48,890 nt of DNA, taken from positions 1 through 48,890 of IMG/VR virus record IMGVR_UViG_3300033999_000086. The stretch is one strand, 5' to 3'. Made by a program: the position numbers and the translations under genes. The notes under the pieces are model-generated. The model was not told where the DNA came from and did no database searches. It worked only from the letters and a program-made list of their open reading frames with translations. Position 1 is the first letter of the stretch. Every line of letters begins with the position of its first letter. This document shows, piece by piece, positions 38,798-46,763 of the stretch. This DNA is from a virus.

Positions 38798-39667
38798 TCA
38801 CCTCTTCTTATATCTTCCAGAAACAATCTTCGGAACGCAATGTTCCCAATCTATAACATGATGTAATCGATAGTATACATTCCCCATCGCATCTATTTTA
38901 ACACACGACGGCGCAAGCATAACTGTATAAAAGCTCTTCACATACGTTCCTAAATCCTTGTACGCCTCTGTCAACCCGCCTGCATTTGTCTGTGTAGGCA
39001 ATTGCGCAACAGTCACGAACGCAACACTAAAAATCAACTCTCCCCTAATCCCATGAAACACATACGCATTCACATCTTCATTGATTCGCCCCATGAACTC
39101 CATCTTTCTATACGTTCTGAAAAAGAAAGAATTCATCGCTTTTCTTTTGAAACCCTTCAGCATAAATCCATCAATACCCCCGATAAAATCTCCCGTCTGC
39201 GCATATGCAATTGTCAAAGCTCCAGTTTCATCCAAAACATCAAATGTTGCTTCAAATAACTTATCTAAACTTTTCACTTGACGTCTTTTTCGAATCACCG
39301 TTTCACTTTCGCCTACAATAAATAACTTTTCATAATTGATACTTTGATAATCATCATCCAAAACAACAAAATGTGTCAATCCTAAATCTTCAGCAATCTT
39401 GAAAATATAGTTTCTCGCATATACAACAACATTTCTTTCATTCAGATTGTCCATCATATCAAACATTTCTTTTGCTTCATCTTTTGAAAACACAATCACT
39501 TTATTTTTGAATCTCTCTTTGTATTGCTCTAACGTTTCATCCTCATCATCACAAACAATATACCAGTCACCAGTATATCTCCCTTTTTTCAACATATTGA
39601 CTGTCTTGACTCTATCAGGCCTCCCATGCGAAAGAATGAAAACCGCACTTTTCCTATTCTTCTTCAT
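38798..39667 (-). CDS. glycosyltransferase-like protein (TAGT/GREB type)
   Basis: A 289-residue protein starting MKKNRKSAVFILSHGRPDR. ATG 39667 is the likeliest start, within the end of the ParB-like gene. Features of the TET-associated-glycosyltransferase-like group are visible: FILSHGRPDRVKT, DWYIVCDDEDETLEQY, VIVFSK, ARNYIFKIAEDLG, then FVVLDDDYQ as the metal-binding DxD. Such phage proteins sit beside ParB-like genes and often act in DNA base hypermodification. No TET oxygenase or pyrimidine-hydroxymethylating enzyme is recognisable here, so substrate and role are open. Confidence 0.65.
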   Translation of the reverse strand: MKKNRKSAVFILSHGRPDRVKTVNMLKKGRYTGDWYIVCDDEDETLEQYKERFKNKVIVFSKDEAKEMFDMMDNLNERNVVVYARNYIFKIAEDLGLTHFVVLDDDYQSINYEKLFIVGESETVIRKRRQVKSLDKLFEATFDVLDETGALTIAYAQTGDFIGGIDGFMLKGFKRKAMNSFFFRTYRKMEFMGRINEDVNAYVFHGIRGELIFSVAFVTVAQLPTQTNAGGLTEAYKDLGTYVKSFYTVMLAPSCVKIDAMGNVYYRLHHVIDWEHCVPKIVSGRYKKR

Positions 39668-40409
39668 AATCTTCACCGTACAACTCCGCAACTCTTTTTG
39701 AAAACCTCACAAATCCCTTCGCAATCGCATCTTCAAAATCTACAATAACAAGCGCAAGTTCTTCAAACATTTCTTGTGTTTCTAGACTTGCAAAAGCATA
39801 ATAATCTGCAATCTTTGCAAAATTGAACTTCAAAAATCGACTCGCAGCTAATTTCAAAAATTCTTTGACTTTATCATCACAATTTGATTTTTCTATCTTC
39901 TCCAAAAGCTCAAAATATTTTTCTTTCTCAACAAGTTCTTCAAGCTTCACTCCTTCTTTCGGCTCATATTGAACCGCATCCACTTTGTACGTATACGGGT
40001 TCATCTTTTCTGCGTCTACTCCTACAAGCATTTTGCTAACTTCATCCATATCAAAACCTGTCAATTCTATTTCTTCCGAGTCCAAATCAAACTCTTTCAA
40101 CAATTCTTTCAATTTTTCCTCATCCCAATCCCCGGTAATTTTGTTCAACGCAATATTCAAAGCCTTTTCTTTCTTTTCATCCAAATTAACAATCACCGCA
40201 TCCACTTCTTCTATTCCTAGATCTTTCAATGCTTTTGCTCTCTGATTACCCCCAACAACGTGCATATTTCTTTTATTGATTATAATAGGTTCTACATAAC
40301 CAAACTCTTCTAAACTTTTTTTAAGCTTTTTGAAAGTTGACTCATCTATTTTTCGAGGATTATAATCAGGCAACTTAATCTCGCTTATATTTATTTTTTC
40401 TATTTCCAT
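39654..40409 (-). CDS. ParB/Srx-fold phage protein
   Basis: A 251-residue protein. The N-terminal ParB domain reads INISEIKLPDYNPRKID, ESLEEFGYVEPIIINKRN-like strands, then VVGGNQRAKALKDLGI, the CTP-binding or nuclease GxxR region. It is followed by a helical domain (KALNIALNKITGDWDEEKLK) as in phage ParB-methylase-type proteins and an acidic C-terminus. It heads the late operon in front of the glycosyltransferase-like and terminase genes. It may serve in DNA modification or packaging-site handling; partitioning is less likely without ParA. Confidence 0.8.
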   Translation of the reverse strand: MEIEKINISEIKLPDYNPRKIDESTFKKLKKSLEEFGYVEPIIINKRNMHVVGGNQRAKALKDLGIEEVDAVIVNLDEKKEKALNIALNKITGDWDEEKLKELLKEFDLDSEEIELTGFDMDEVSKMLVGVDAEKMNPYTYKVDAVQYEPKEGVKLEELVEKEKYFELLEKIEKSNCDDKVKEFLKLAASRFLKFNFAKIADYYAFASLETQEMFEELALVIVDFEDAIAKGFVRFSKRVAELYGEDYEEE

Positions 40410-40430
40410 AATTTACCCCCTTTTTTAAAA

Positions 40431-40471
40431 AAAGACGCTTCCCTTCTTTCCTTAAGGTTTTTTGCGTCTTT
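40431..40471 (-). terminator. terminator between the short and full ParB genes
   Basis: AAAGACGC and GCGTCTTT form an eight-base stem with a 25-base loop, followed by TTTTTT on the minus strand. It lies between the late promoters and the main late operon, so late transcription must read through it, or start inside it, or be antiterminated. Confidence 0.72.
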
Positions 40472-40474
40472 GTG

Positions 40475-40633
40475 TTATAGTCTGACAATATTGTTCTCAT
40501 CAATGATTACAGGATCGATAAATCCGTGTTTTTTCAATACTTTAGCAAGCCTCTCAGCTGCTTCATCATTGAAACGTAGATTCTTCTCCCATAGCCTTAA
40601 TTTATCAATATCCATTTTTTCAATGAATTGCAT
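40475..40633 (-). CDS. truncated ParB-like N-terminal domain
   Basis: A 52-residue protein starting MQFIEKMDIDKLRLWEKNLR; ATG 40633 has AAGGGG nine bases upstream. It matches the start of a ParB domain (KLRLWEKNLRFNDEAAERLA, then KHGFIDPVIIDENN) but stops before the GGNQR-like motif present in the 39654 protein. It could be a regulatory fragment, a decayed copy, or a small DNA-binding protein on its own. It is the first gene behind the presumed late promoters. Confidence 0.6.
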   Translation of the reverse strand: MQFIEKMDIDKLRLWEKNLRFNDEAAERLAKVLKKHGFIDPVIIDENNIVRL

Positions 40634-40655
40634 AATATTATCCCCTTTTGTTAAT

Positions 40656-40727
40656 ATTATATCATTTTTTTTACACGTCAACGATGTCAAAAAATTTATT
40701 CAATTTCTTATATCTTATACAATTATA
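40656..40727 (-). promoter_or_regulatory. probable late promoter region
   Basis: Two extended -10 boxes of the form TGATATAAT lie on the minus strand, with TATAAT at 40727-40722 and 40661-40656. Neither has a well-spaced TTGACA. Upstream of the second one are TTGACA and TTGACG nine bases apart, 23 and 14 bases from the -10, which could be activator sites. The first overlaps a TTGCATTTGCAA palindrome. The pattern fits a regulated late promoter needing an activator. Confidence 0.55.
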
Positions 40728-40763
40728 TCACATTTTTTGCAAATGCAAGTATTATATAAAAAA

Positions 40764-40787
40764 AGAAGAGACTTTTACATCTCTTCT
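40764..40787 (-). terminator. early-operon terminator
   Basis: AGAAGAGA and TCTCTTCT form a perfect eight-base stem around an eight-base loop, with TTTTTT following on the minus strand. It ends the replication operon just after the 40804-40950 gene. Confidence 0.88.
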
Positions 40788-40803
40788 CTTTTATAATTGT
40801 TTT

Positions 40804-40950
40804 TTAGTTTTTCTCTTGAGCCCATATTGAATAACATACTGCTATTCTTTGCTCTTGAGTTTTAAACTCTTTATTGATATTTGGATCTCGTAAACATCTT
40901 GAAATAAATTCTTTTTTGCTCTCCGTTGGTCTCGGCTTTGGTAAAGGCAT
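40804..40950 (-). CDS. 48-residue conserved phage protein (MPLPKP type)
   Basis: A 48-residue protein starting MPLPKPRPTESKKEFISRCL, with EQRIAVCYSIWAQEKN at the end and two cysteines (19 and 39). ATG 40950 has GGGAGGTG six bases upstream. I recognise the MPxPKPxxxExxxEFISRC ... QRxAVCYSxW pattern, which recurs in phage genomes either alone or fused to head genes. Its function is unknown to me. It is the last gene of the early operon, immediately before a terminator. Confidence 0.75.
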   Translation of the reverse strand: MPLPKPRPTESKKEFISRCLRDPNINKEFKTQEQRIAVCYSIWAQEKN

Positions 40951-40965
40951 ACTTTCACCTCCCAG

Positions 40966-41175
40966 TTATTCACTCATTGATGCTATTATAGCAGTTTTCA
41001 ATTCTTCAATATAATTATATGCCATTTGCAACTCTGTTATTTCTTTTTTCAATTCATAATCGAGCTCTTTTGAATAAAAATATGTTCTCATAAGTTCAAG
41101 CTCCTTGAATTTATATTTTAGTTTATCATTCAATGTTTGTAAAATCAAATCTAATATTTTTATTTCCTCTCTCAT
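40966..41175 (-). CDS. small helical hypothetical protein
   Basis: A 69-residue protein that is one long pair of amphipathic helices (ILDLILQTLNDKLKYKFKEL, then ELQMAYNYIEELKTAIIASM). It overlaps the upstream gene by 4 nt (ATGA), indicating translational coupling. No family recognised. Confidence 0.6.
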   Translation of the reverse strand: MREEIKILDLILQTLNDKLKYKFKELELMRTYFYSKELDYELKKEITELQMAYNYIEELKTAIIASMSE

Positions 41176-41615
41176 TTTACAGCCCCCTCAAAGATTTTAT
41201 TTAGCTCTTCATACTTTGATAAAAGCTCTGTAAAATCTGCTCTTTCCTCAACTTTCTCTAAAAAAGTGGCTTCTATATCAATATTGTAAAAATCAAAGTA
41301 CATCACTATTTGATCGACTTCAAGTTCACATTTATTCCCAAATGTATTTAACTCAATTGTAAGAAAAAGAATTCTATCATCTCTTTCATCTTTTATAACA
41401 ACATCAACAAACATATCGTAATAATATTCATCATCGTTTGTATCGCCCCAAATTTCCGCATTCCAATTTTCTTTTATTTGTATTCTTTCAAGAAATTTCC
41501 TCATATTGCTTAAATGTCCTTCTTGTACTTCTTTGTGTGTATATTGATTTTTAACTTCTTGTTGAAATTTCTCCCACTGCCTGTTTTCTTTAATAATCTC
41601 GAATACACTTTTCAT
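41172..41615 (-). CDS. beta-meander family protein, tandem paralogue 1
   Basis: A 147-residue acidic protein clearly homologous to its neighbour at 41612-42037. Both have VQExHLxNxxKFLxxIxIxENWN, a run of strands with FxxxIELxTxGNxC, and a C-terminal helix (YEELNKIFEG). The 9244-9666 protein is a more distant relative. The fold looks like a helix, a beta meander and a helix; no enzyme motifs appear. It is part of a chain of overlapping small genes. Confidence 0.65.
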   Translation of the reverse strand: MKSVFEIIKENRQWEKFQQEVKNQYTHKEVQEGHLSNMRKFLERIQIKENWNAEIWGDTNDDEYYYDMFVDVVIKDERDDRILFLTIELNTFGNKCELEVDQIVMYFDFYNIDIEATFLEKVEERADFTELLSKYEELNKIFEGAVK

Positions 41616-42037
41616 TCCTTCACCTCCTCAAATATTTTGCTAAGTTCGTTATATTTTTTAAAAAGTTTGCTAAAATTTGTTTCTTCTAAAGCATCTCCGT
41701 CTATACTTATATTGTAATCACCGGCATAAATTGTAATATCATAAATTGTAAAACGACAGTCATTTCCATATGTATCTAACTCTATTACAAAACAAAAAAT
41801 GTTCTCACGTTTCTCATTTTTGATAAAAATATAAAAATACATATCACTGTAAAATCCTTCATCATAACCACTGTATTCTACGTTCCAATTCTCTGATATT
41901 TCTATCTCACTTAAAAACTTTTGTATATTTTCTAAATGTCTCTCTTGAACGTCTTTAGATTCATAAATTTTCTTAATCTCTCTTTTTAATCTCTGCCATT
42001 CACATCTTTCTTCCATGATTTCATACATATTTTTCAT
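41612..42037 (-). CDS. beta-meander family protein, tandem paralogue 2
   Basis: A 141-residue protein starting MKNMYEIMEERCEWQRLKRE, the tandem duplicate of 41172-41615. The paired segments are VQERHLENIQKFLSEIEISE, FCFVIELDTYGNDCRF and KKYNELSKIFEEV. It overlaps both neighbours by 4 nt. The function is unknown. Duplication in an early operon suggests selection for dosage or divergence. Confidence 0.65.
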   Translation of the reverse strand: MKNMYEIMEERCEWQRLKREIKKIYESKDVQERHLENIQKFLSEIEISENWNVEYSGYDEGFYSDMYFYIFIKNEKRENIFCFVIELDTYGNDCRFTIYDITIYAGDYNISIDGDALEETNFSKLFKKYNELSKIFEEVKE

Positions 42038-42426
42038 TTCCCCACCTCCAATAATTTTTTAAATTCTTTTCCAAGATTTTCTATTTTATCTATCTTTTCC
42101 AAAATATTTGCAAGCTGTTCTATATTCATTTTTTCATCTTCAATATATCCATGAAATCTATAATTTGCCATAAGACTATAAGAATCGTTTCTATCCCACG
42201 TTTCTACAAAGCAACTGTTAAAAATCGGCTCTTCGTTTATTTTTCCATAAAATCCGACATAATAATCAGGATAACCTGTGTTTTTGTTTACAACTTTTTC
42301 AAATATTATCGTTATTTCATTCTCATCTAATTTACTTGCCCCTTTTCTAAATTTCCAGCCATCAAGTTTCTTTTCTAATTTTTCAACTTCTTCAATTATT
42401 TGTTTCCTCTTTTCCTCAATATTCAT
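42034..42426 (-). CDS. hypothetical protein
   Basis: A 130-residue protein. An N-terminal helix (KRKQIIEEVEKLEKKLDGWK) is followed by a run of beta strands (EITIIFEKVVN, DYYVGFYGKIN, CFVETWD) and a final helix (IEQLANILEKIDKIENLGKE). The layout recalls the neighbouring paralogues and the 43229-43609 product, though sequence identity is low. Four-base overlap with the next gene. Confidence 0.6.
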   Translation of the reverse strand: MNIEEKRKQIIEEVEKLEKKLDGWKFRKGASKLDENEITIIFEKVVNKNTGYPDYYVGFYGKINEEPIFNSCFVETWDRNDSYSLMANYRFHGYIEDEKMNIEQLANILEKIDKIENLGKEFKKLLEVGK

Positions 42427-42450
42427 ACTTTCTCACCTCCATCATTATTT

Positions 42451-42765
42451 TCATTTATTTTCTTGAATAATCTTCCTATAGTCCAAATCATAATTTTCTT
42501 TTGATAGTACCAGCCACATGATTGAATATCCAGCTATATCCTTCAATGTATCATCCAATGACTCGTTGTTTAACTCTGAATTATTTAGTATATGATTTTT
42601 CAAACGTTCCAATTTATCTGACAATCTTATAAGAATTCCTAAATTCCCAAAAGTCAACAAATTTTTAGTCCCATAGTCTTTATTCTTCTTTTTCAACAAT
42701 TGCTCAATCTCACTAATAATTGCATGTAAAATTTCTTCAAATTCTTTGTTCTCATTACTTTCCAT
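42451..42765 (-). CDS. DUF1599/Nmad1-like (MazG-type) small protein
   Basis: A 104-residue helical protein. The segment EILHAIISEIEQLLKKKNKD, YGTKNLLTFGNLGILIRLSD, KLERLKNHIL and DTLKDIAGYSIMWLVLS has the K-N-x-D-Y-G, K-x-x-R-L and D-x-x-x-Y elements of the DUF1599/nucleotide-modification-associated family, which resembles MazG-type nucleotide pyrophosphatases. In other phages such proteins occur with DNA-modification genes. With the glycosyltransferase-like gene at 38798 this hints at modified nucleotides. The substrate is unknown. Confidence 0.65.
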   Translation of the reverse strand: MESNENKEFEEILHAIISEIEQLLKKKNKDYGTKNLLTFGNLGILIRLSDKLERLKNHILNNSELNNESLDDTLKDIAGYSIMWLVLSKENYDLDYRKIIQENK

Positions 42766-42786
42766 ATTCTCAGCTCCCTTTTCTAT

Positions 42787-43236
42787 TTAAATTTTATTCC
42801 AAGTTATATCTTTCAATTTATCTGTTTCCTTCAACTTCTCATCTAACTCAATGTTCTGTAATAATAATTCTTTGTTTTGCTTTTTCAACTTTTCTACTTC
42901 TTCAACTAACGCTTTATTACTTTCCATTAGCTTTAAATTTTGCTCTTGATAAAATAGTATATTTTTGTCTGCCTCGTTTAAAATATTTTTCTGATACCGC
43001 TCTATTAGTTTTTCTCTGAGATCATTACACAAATCTTGGAAGTATTCTTTTTCTTGACGTAAATTTTTATTTTCTTCTAACAGAGCTTTGTTTTTCTCTA
43101 TAATTTCATGATTAGTCTGTTCTAACTCTTTGATTTCTTCTTCTATTTTTCCATTCTTTGACTTTTCTACCAACTTATCAGCTAACATCTCCGCAAACTC
43201 ATCTAAAAATTCATTAAAATCTTTGCCATTACTCAT
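42787..43236 (-). CDS. coiled-coil protein
   Basis: A 149-residue protein starting MSNGKDFNEFLDEFAEMLAD; ATG 43236 has GGGGAG nine bases upstream. From residue 25 to the end it is one continuous coiled coil rich in E, K, N and L. Such proteins are common in phage early operons and are hard to assign. The 44114-44656 protein is similar in character. Confidence 0.6.
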   Translation of the reverse strand: MSNGKDFNEFLDEFAEMLADKLVEKSKNGKIEEEIKELEQTNHEIIEKNKALLEENKNLRQEKEYFQDLCNDLREKLIERYQKNILNEADKNILFYQEQNLKLMESNKALVEEVEKLKKQNKELLLQNIELDEKLKETDKLKDITWNKI

Positions 43237-43609
43237 TTTTCTCACTCCCCTTTATTATCTTTTCAAACTTGCCACTTAGTTTGTCTACATCGCATAAACT
43301 TTCTAAAATAGCTCCAATCTTCTCAAATGCTATTTTGCCATCGTATTTAAATTCATAACTTCCACCTCCATTATAATTTATCTTGATTTTACAGCTTTTA
43401 AAATTATGTATTAGTTTATAATTTCCATAAAAGATTATATAATTTTTCATATTCGATTTTCTGTTAAACTCAATCCAATACTCTCCTGTTCTAAAATCGT
43501 TTAAATATTTTTCAATTATAATCCAATCTTCATCGATTGTCTTATAAATCTCTTCTAATCTTTGTTCAATGAATTCTTTTGCTCTTTTGATTTGTATATT
43601 GCTCATCAT
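43229..43609 (-). CDS. hypothetical protein
   Basis: A 126-residue protein. A helix (KRAKEFIEQRLEEIYKTIDE) and beta strands (YIIFYGNYKLI, CKIKINYNGGGSYEFKYDG) are followed by a closing helix (GAILESLCDVDKLSGKFEKI). The general plan resembles the 42034-42426 product. The ATGATG start is preceded by GGAGG. Function unknown. Confidence 0.55.
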   Translation of the reverse strand: MMSNIQIKRAKEFIEQRLEEIYKTIDEDWIIIEKYLNDFRTGEYWIEFNRKSNMKNYIIFYGNYKLIHNFKSCKIKINYNGGGSYEFKYDGKIAFEKIGAILESLCDVDKLSGKFEKIIKGSEKNE

Positions 43610-43612
43610 TCC

Positions 43613-44089
43613 TCAATACCTCCTTATTTCTTTGCAATTTCCTCTTAATAGTTTTTTGAAATTTTCTAAAAATGAGACTGGATGACTATTAAAAAACTCT
43701 CTATCCCATTTTTGTTCATTCGTTGGATCTTCAACTAAATAATAAGGTCTTGACTTTTCAAATCCATATCCTCTCGCTAATTCCGGATAATAATCTAAAT
43801 ATCCTTCTTGACAAGAAAATCCAAATACTATATTTCCAGTCTTTTTAAATTCCTGATAATCTTCAAGAGTTAAACAATCATGTTCAGGATTATATCTTTC
43901 AATTGTATGAAGTAATTTTTTCTGCTCTCTTGTAATTAGCCACCCATTAGTTTCAATTATAGAAGTTATATTTTCAAAATATCCGTTTAAATCGAATTTT
44001 TTTAAATCTTTGATAGACACTTCTATTTGAAAGTATGGATCTCCTCTACATTTCTCTTCTAAAAATTTCATAAACTTTGTTCTTGTCAT
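43613..44089 (-). CDS. hypothetical protein
   Basis: A 158-residue protein starting MTRTKFMKFLEEKCR; ATG 44089 is better spaced from AAAAGGGAG than the ATG at 44098. It has mixed alpha/beta content, with aromatic-rich EGYLDYYPELARGYGFEKSR and HPVSFLENFKKLL. I recognise no family and see no catalytic motif. Confidence 0.55.
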   Translation of the reverse strand: MTRTKFMKFLEEKCRGDPYFQIEVSIKDLKKFDLNGYFENITSIIETNGWLITREQKKLLHTIERYNPEHDCLTLEDYQEFKKTGNIVFGFSCQEGYLDYYPELARGYGFEKSRPYYLVEDPTNEQKWDREFFNSHPVSFLENFKKLLRGNCKEIRRY

Positions 44090-44113
44090 CGCCCTCATCT
44101 CCCTTTTGATTTT

Positions 44114-44656
44114 CTAAATCCATTCAATCCCCTTTTCTTTTAATCTTTCTTTCATTCTCCTATTTTCTAATTTGTATCTTTGACTATTATCTTCAAGATA
44201 ACTATTCTCATTTAATAATGTATCATTCAGTTTTTTTAATCTCTTTATTTCTTGTTCTTGCTCTTGATTTTCTTTCATCAATTCTAGATTTTGATTTTCA
44301 TACTGCATAATAACATCGTTTAATTTCTTCTTTTCTGCTTCCAAAGAATCTATTATTTTTCCGTAATGCTCATTTCCGCTTTTTAATTCTTCGATTTTTC
44401 TATGCATTGCTTTGTTTTCTCTTTCTAAAATTTTGTTTACTTCAATTAACTCCCATAATTCATCAAAGCACTTCTTTTTTTCTTTTTCTTTATCGTCAAT
44501 TGTTATAATATCGCCTTCTATTTCTTCTTTTAATAGCTCATTTTCTTTAATTTCCTTTGCTAATTTTTTTCTTAAGTCATAGATTATCGTTTTCATGTTA
44601 TAACAAGCTTTTTTATATCTTTTCAATTCTCTATCTTCATTCTTCACTACTTGCAT
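44114..44656 (-). CDS. coiled-coil protein
   Basis: A 180-residue protein that is almost wholly coiled coil (DLRKKLAKEIKENELLKEEI, then SLEAEKKKLNDVIMQYENQN and onward), ending KERLKEKGIEWI. It lies just after the SSB gene in the replication operon. A structural or scaffold role in replication complexes is a guess only. Confidence 0.6.
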   Translation of the reverse strand: MQVVKNEDRELKRYKKACYNMKTIIYDLRKKLAKEIKENELLKEEIEGDIITIDDKEKEKKKCFDELWELIEVNKILERENKAMHRKIEELKSGNEHYGKIIDSLEAEKKKLNDVIMQYENQNLELMKENQEQEQEIKRLKKLNDTLLNENSYLEDNSQRYKLENRRMKERLKEKGIEWI

Positions 44657-44677
44657 TTCCCTTCACCTCCTTATTTT

Positions 44678-45139
44678 TTATCTCAACGGCGATTCATCAT
44701 CTAAATCATCCAACAATCCCTCAAAAAGTGGATCGTTTTCAAACTCGTTTTCTTTTTCAACTACTTTGTTTTTAGTTTTTATTTCTTCATTTTGCTTTTC
44801 TTCTGCGTATTCTTCTGTGTTTTCTTTTTTCTTAGTTTCAAAGTTCTTTACTACATTTGCGATTATCTTTGGCTTGGAATGATTTACTCCGTTTCTATCT
44901 TGCCATTTATCTATTTGTAAACTCCCTTCAACTAACACTAAATAACCTTTGTGAACATAACTTAAAATATAATCAACTGTATTTCCAAAACATACACAAT
45001 CGAAAAAGTCAGTTTCGTTCGACTTGTAGTTCCTGTTCACTGCTAACGTGAAATTCACAAATGTTTTCCCTTCACCTGAAACTCTTCTTTCTGGTTCTTT
45101 TGTCAGCCTGCCTGCCATAATAACTTTATTGAAACTCAT
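44678..45139 (-). CDS. ssb: single-stranded DNA-binding protein
   Basis: A 153-residue SSB. The OB fold starts MSFNKVIMAGRLTKEPERRV and contains FVNFTLAVNRNY, DFFDCVCFGNTVDYILSYVH, KGYLVLVEGSL and NVVKNFETKK. The linker is acidic and the C-terminus (GLLDDLDDESPLR) is an acidic tip, although the final DDIPF-like motif is replaced. It coats single strands during phage replication and would act with the DnaB helicase and RecT/Bet. It overlaps the upstream gene by 4 nt. Confidence 0.92.
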   Translation of the reverse strand: MSFNKVIMAGRLTKEPERRVSGEGKTFVNFTLAVNRNYKSNETDFFDCVCFGNTVDYILSYVHKGYLVLVEGSLQIDKWQDRNGVNHSKPKIIANVVKNFETKKKENTEEYAEEKQNEEIKTKNKVVEKENEFENDPLFEGLLDDLDDESPLR

Positions 45140-45471
45140 AATTCCACCTCCTCATTATTTTCATTGCTTTTAGAAAGCTCATTTTCTAAATCCTGTATTT
45201 GCTTCCTTAATCCCTTATTTTCATCTTTTAGTTTCCAAAACTCTTCCTGACTTATTTCAAGTGCCCTTTCTGCTTCCTTCAAATTGTTTTTTAACATTTC
45301 GATTTTATTTCCGTCATCATATTCAACAAGTAGAAGGCATCTATAATTTCCTTTGTATTCAAAAGCATTTGCATATTTAACATCTTTAACATTGCCTTTT
45401 CCTACAATTTCGTTTATTTGTTTTTCCAATTCATCCCACCAATATGCATGCAAAGAGTAAAATTTAAACAT
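45136..45471 (-). CDS. hypothetical protein with C-terminal coiled coil
   Basis: A 111-residue protein between the helicase and SSB genes. The N-terminal half (SLHAYWWDELEKQINEIVGK, YRCLLLVEYDDGNKIEML) looks alpha/beta, and the C-terminal half is coiled coil (LKEAERALEISQEEFWKLKD). The ATG abuts the helicase stop. It could be a helicase-loader-like or accessory protein judging by position. No family recognised. Confidence 0.6.
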   Translation of the reverse strand: MFKFYSLHAYWWDELEKQINEIVGKGNVKDVKYANAFEYKGNYRCLLLVEYDDGNKIEMLKNNLKEAERALEISQEEFWKLKDENKGLRKQIQDLENELSKSNENNEEVEL

Positions 45472-46763
45472 CAGATTTTTCCCTCCTCTAAAAATTCAAG
45501 TGTGTTTTTCCTAAATACCAAATTTACCAGCCCTGTAGGCCCGTTTCTGTGTTTTGCTATACTTAGTTCTGTTTTGCTATCATTTTTATCTTCCTCCCCT
45601 TTCTGTTCTAAGTAATAGCCTTCCCTGTACAAGAACCAGACGTTATCGGCGTTTTGCTCAATTTCTCCTGAGTCTCTTAAATCGGCTAAATTTGGTCTTT
45701 TATTCGTTCTATGCTCAACTTCTCTGTTTAATTGAGCAATAGCCACGACTGCAACGTCCAGTTCTTTTGCAAGTATTTTCAAGTTTCTACTAATTTCCCC
45801 CATTTCAATTGCACGATTTTTATAAACGCTATCTGTATTCAACAGCTGCAAATAGTCAATATATATAACTTGAATGCCTTTATTCTTCATCGATTTTGCT
45901 TCTACGATCATGTCATTTATAGTTATACTTGACTTATCAATTATAAATAGTTTGTCACGTTTCTTTTCTAAAAAGTCCGCAGCTGCTATTATTTTTTTTA
46001 TTTCACTTTCGTTTAATTGCCCCTTATTAATTTTTGACGCTTCTACACCGCTGTATATTGAAAAAAGACGTTTATAAAGTGAATTTTTTGACATTTCTAA
46101 AGAAAAAATTAACACTGGTATGTCTTCTTTTAACTGTCTAAGCGCAAAATTTAACATTGCCGCGGTCTTCCCAACAGCTGGCCTGGCCGCTAATATAGTT
46201 AGTTCTGTCTTATGAAAGCCGTCCGTAAGCCAATTTAAAGAATTATATCCAGTTGTGATTTCAATCAAGTTTTCTCCGTTTTCTACTTTCTGTTTTTTCT
46301 CAAGAATATTGTCAACAAGCTCTGTTATATCGTTTCTCTCTTCATTTTCGACGTCAACGATACTTCCAAGTTTTTCACTATATAAACTTGCAAGCTGTTC
46401 AGGTTTGAATTCGTTTCTACTTAGCATGTAATTCATTTCTGCAACTGCACTTTCCAGTTTCCTTTTTTTGCTAAACTCACGAAGTTGCTCTAAAGATAAA
46501 GCAAAATCCAAATATAGTGGCGTGACTTCCATCAATTGTATAAAATACTCTTGACTTACCCCCTTCGTTCGTGTTATAATATTCATAAAAGAAGGCTGCT
46601 TTCCGTCAAGAAAAGCCCCATTCATCGCTTGGAATATCTCCTGATTTTTTCTATCAATGAAATCATCGGGAGATATTTTTTTGATCGCTTCATCAAAAAG
46701 TTCAGGCTTTGCTAATATGGAAGCTATTATTATTTGCTCTGCTTTTTGCTCTATAATATTCAA
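45471..46763 (-). CDS. dnaB: replicative DnaB-type helicase
   Basis: A 430-residue hexameric helicase. The N-terminal DnaB domain begins EQKAEQIIIASILAKPELF, and the RecA core has Walker A RPAVGKTA (about 197-204), VLIFSLEMSKNSLYKR, VIYIDYLQLLN (Walker B), IAQLNREVEHR and the arginine-finger region ADLRDSGEIEQNADNVWFL. It unwinds the fork for phage replication. It follows and overlaps the initiator gene. With the P4-type protein at 5561-7615, the circle has two full helicase systems. Confidence 0.95.
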   Translation of the reverse strand: MNIIEQKAEQIIIASILAKPELFDEAIKKISPDDFIDRKNQEIFQAMNGAFLDGKQPSFMNIITRTKGVSQEYFIQLMEVTPLYLDFALSLEQLREFSKKRKLESAVAEMNYMLSRNEFKPEQLASLYSEKLGSIVDVENEERNDITELVDNILEKKQKVENGENLIEITTGYNSLNWLTDGFHKTELTILAARPAVGKTAAMLNFALRQLKEDIPVLIFSLEMSKNSLYKRLFSIYSGVEASKINKGQLNESEIKKIIAAADFLEKKRDKLFIIDKSSITINDMIVEAKSMKNKGIQVIYIDYLQLLNTDSVYKNRAIEMGEISRNLKILAKELDVAVVAIAQLNREVEHRTNKRPNLADLRDSGEIEQNADNVWFLYREGYYLEQKGEEDKNDSKTELSIAKHRNGPTGLVNLVFRKNTLEFLEEGKI

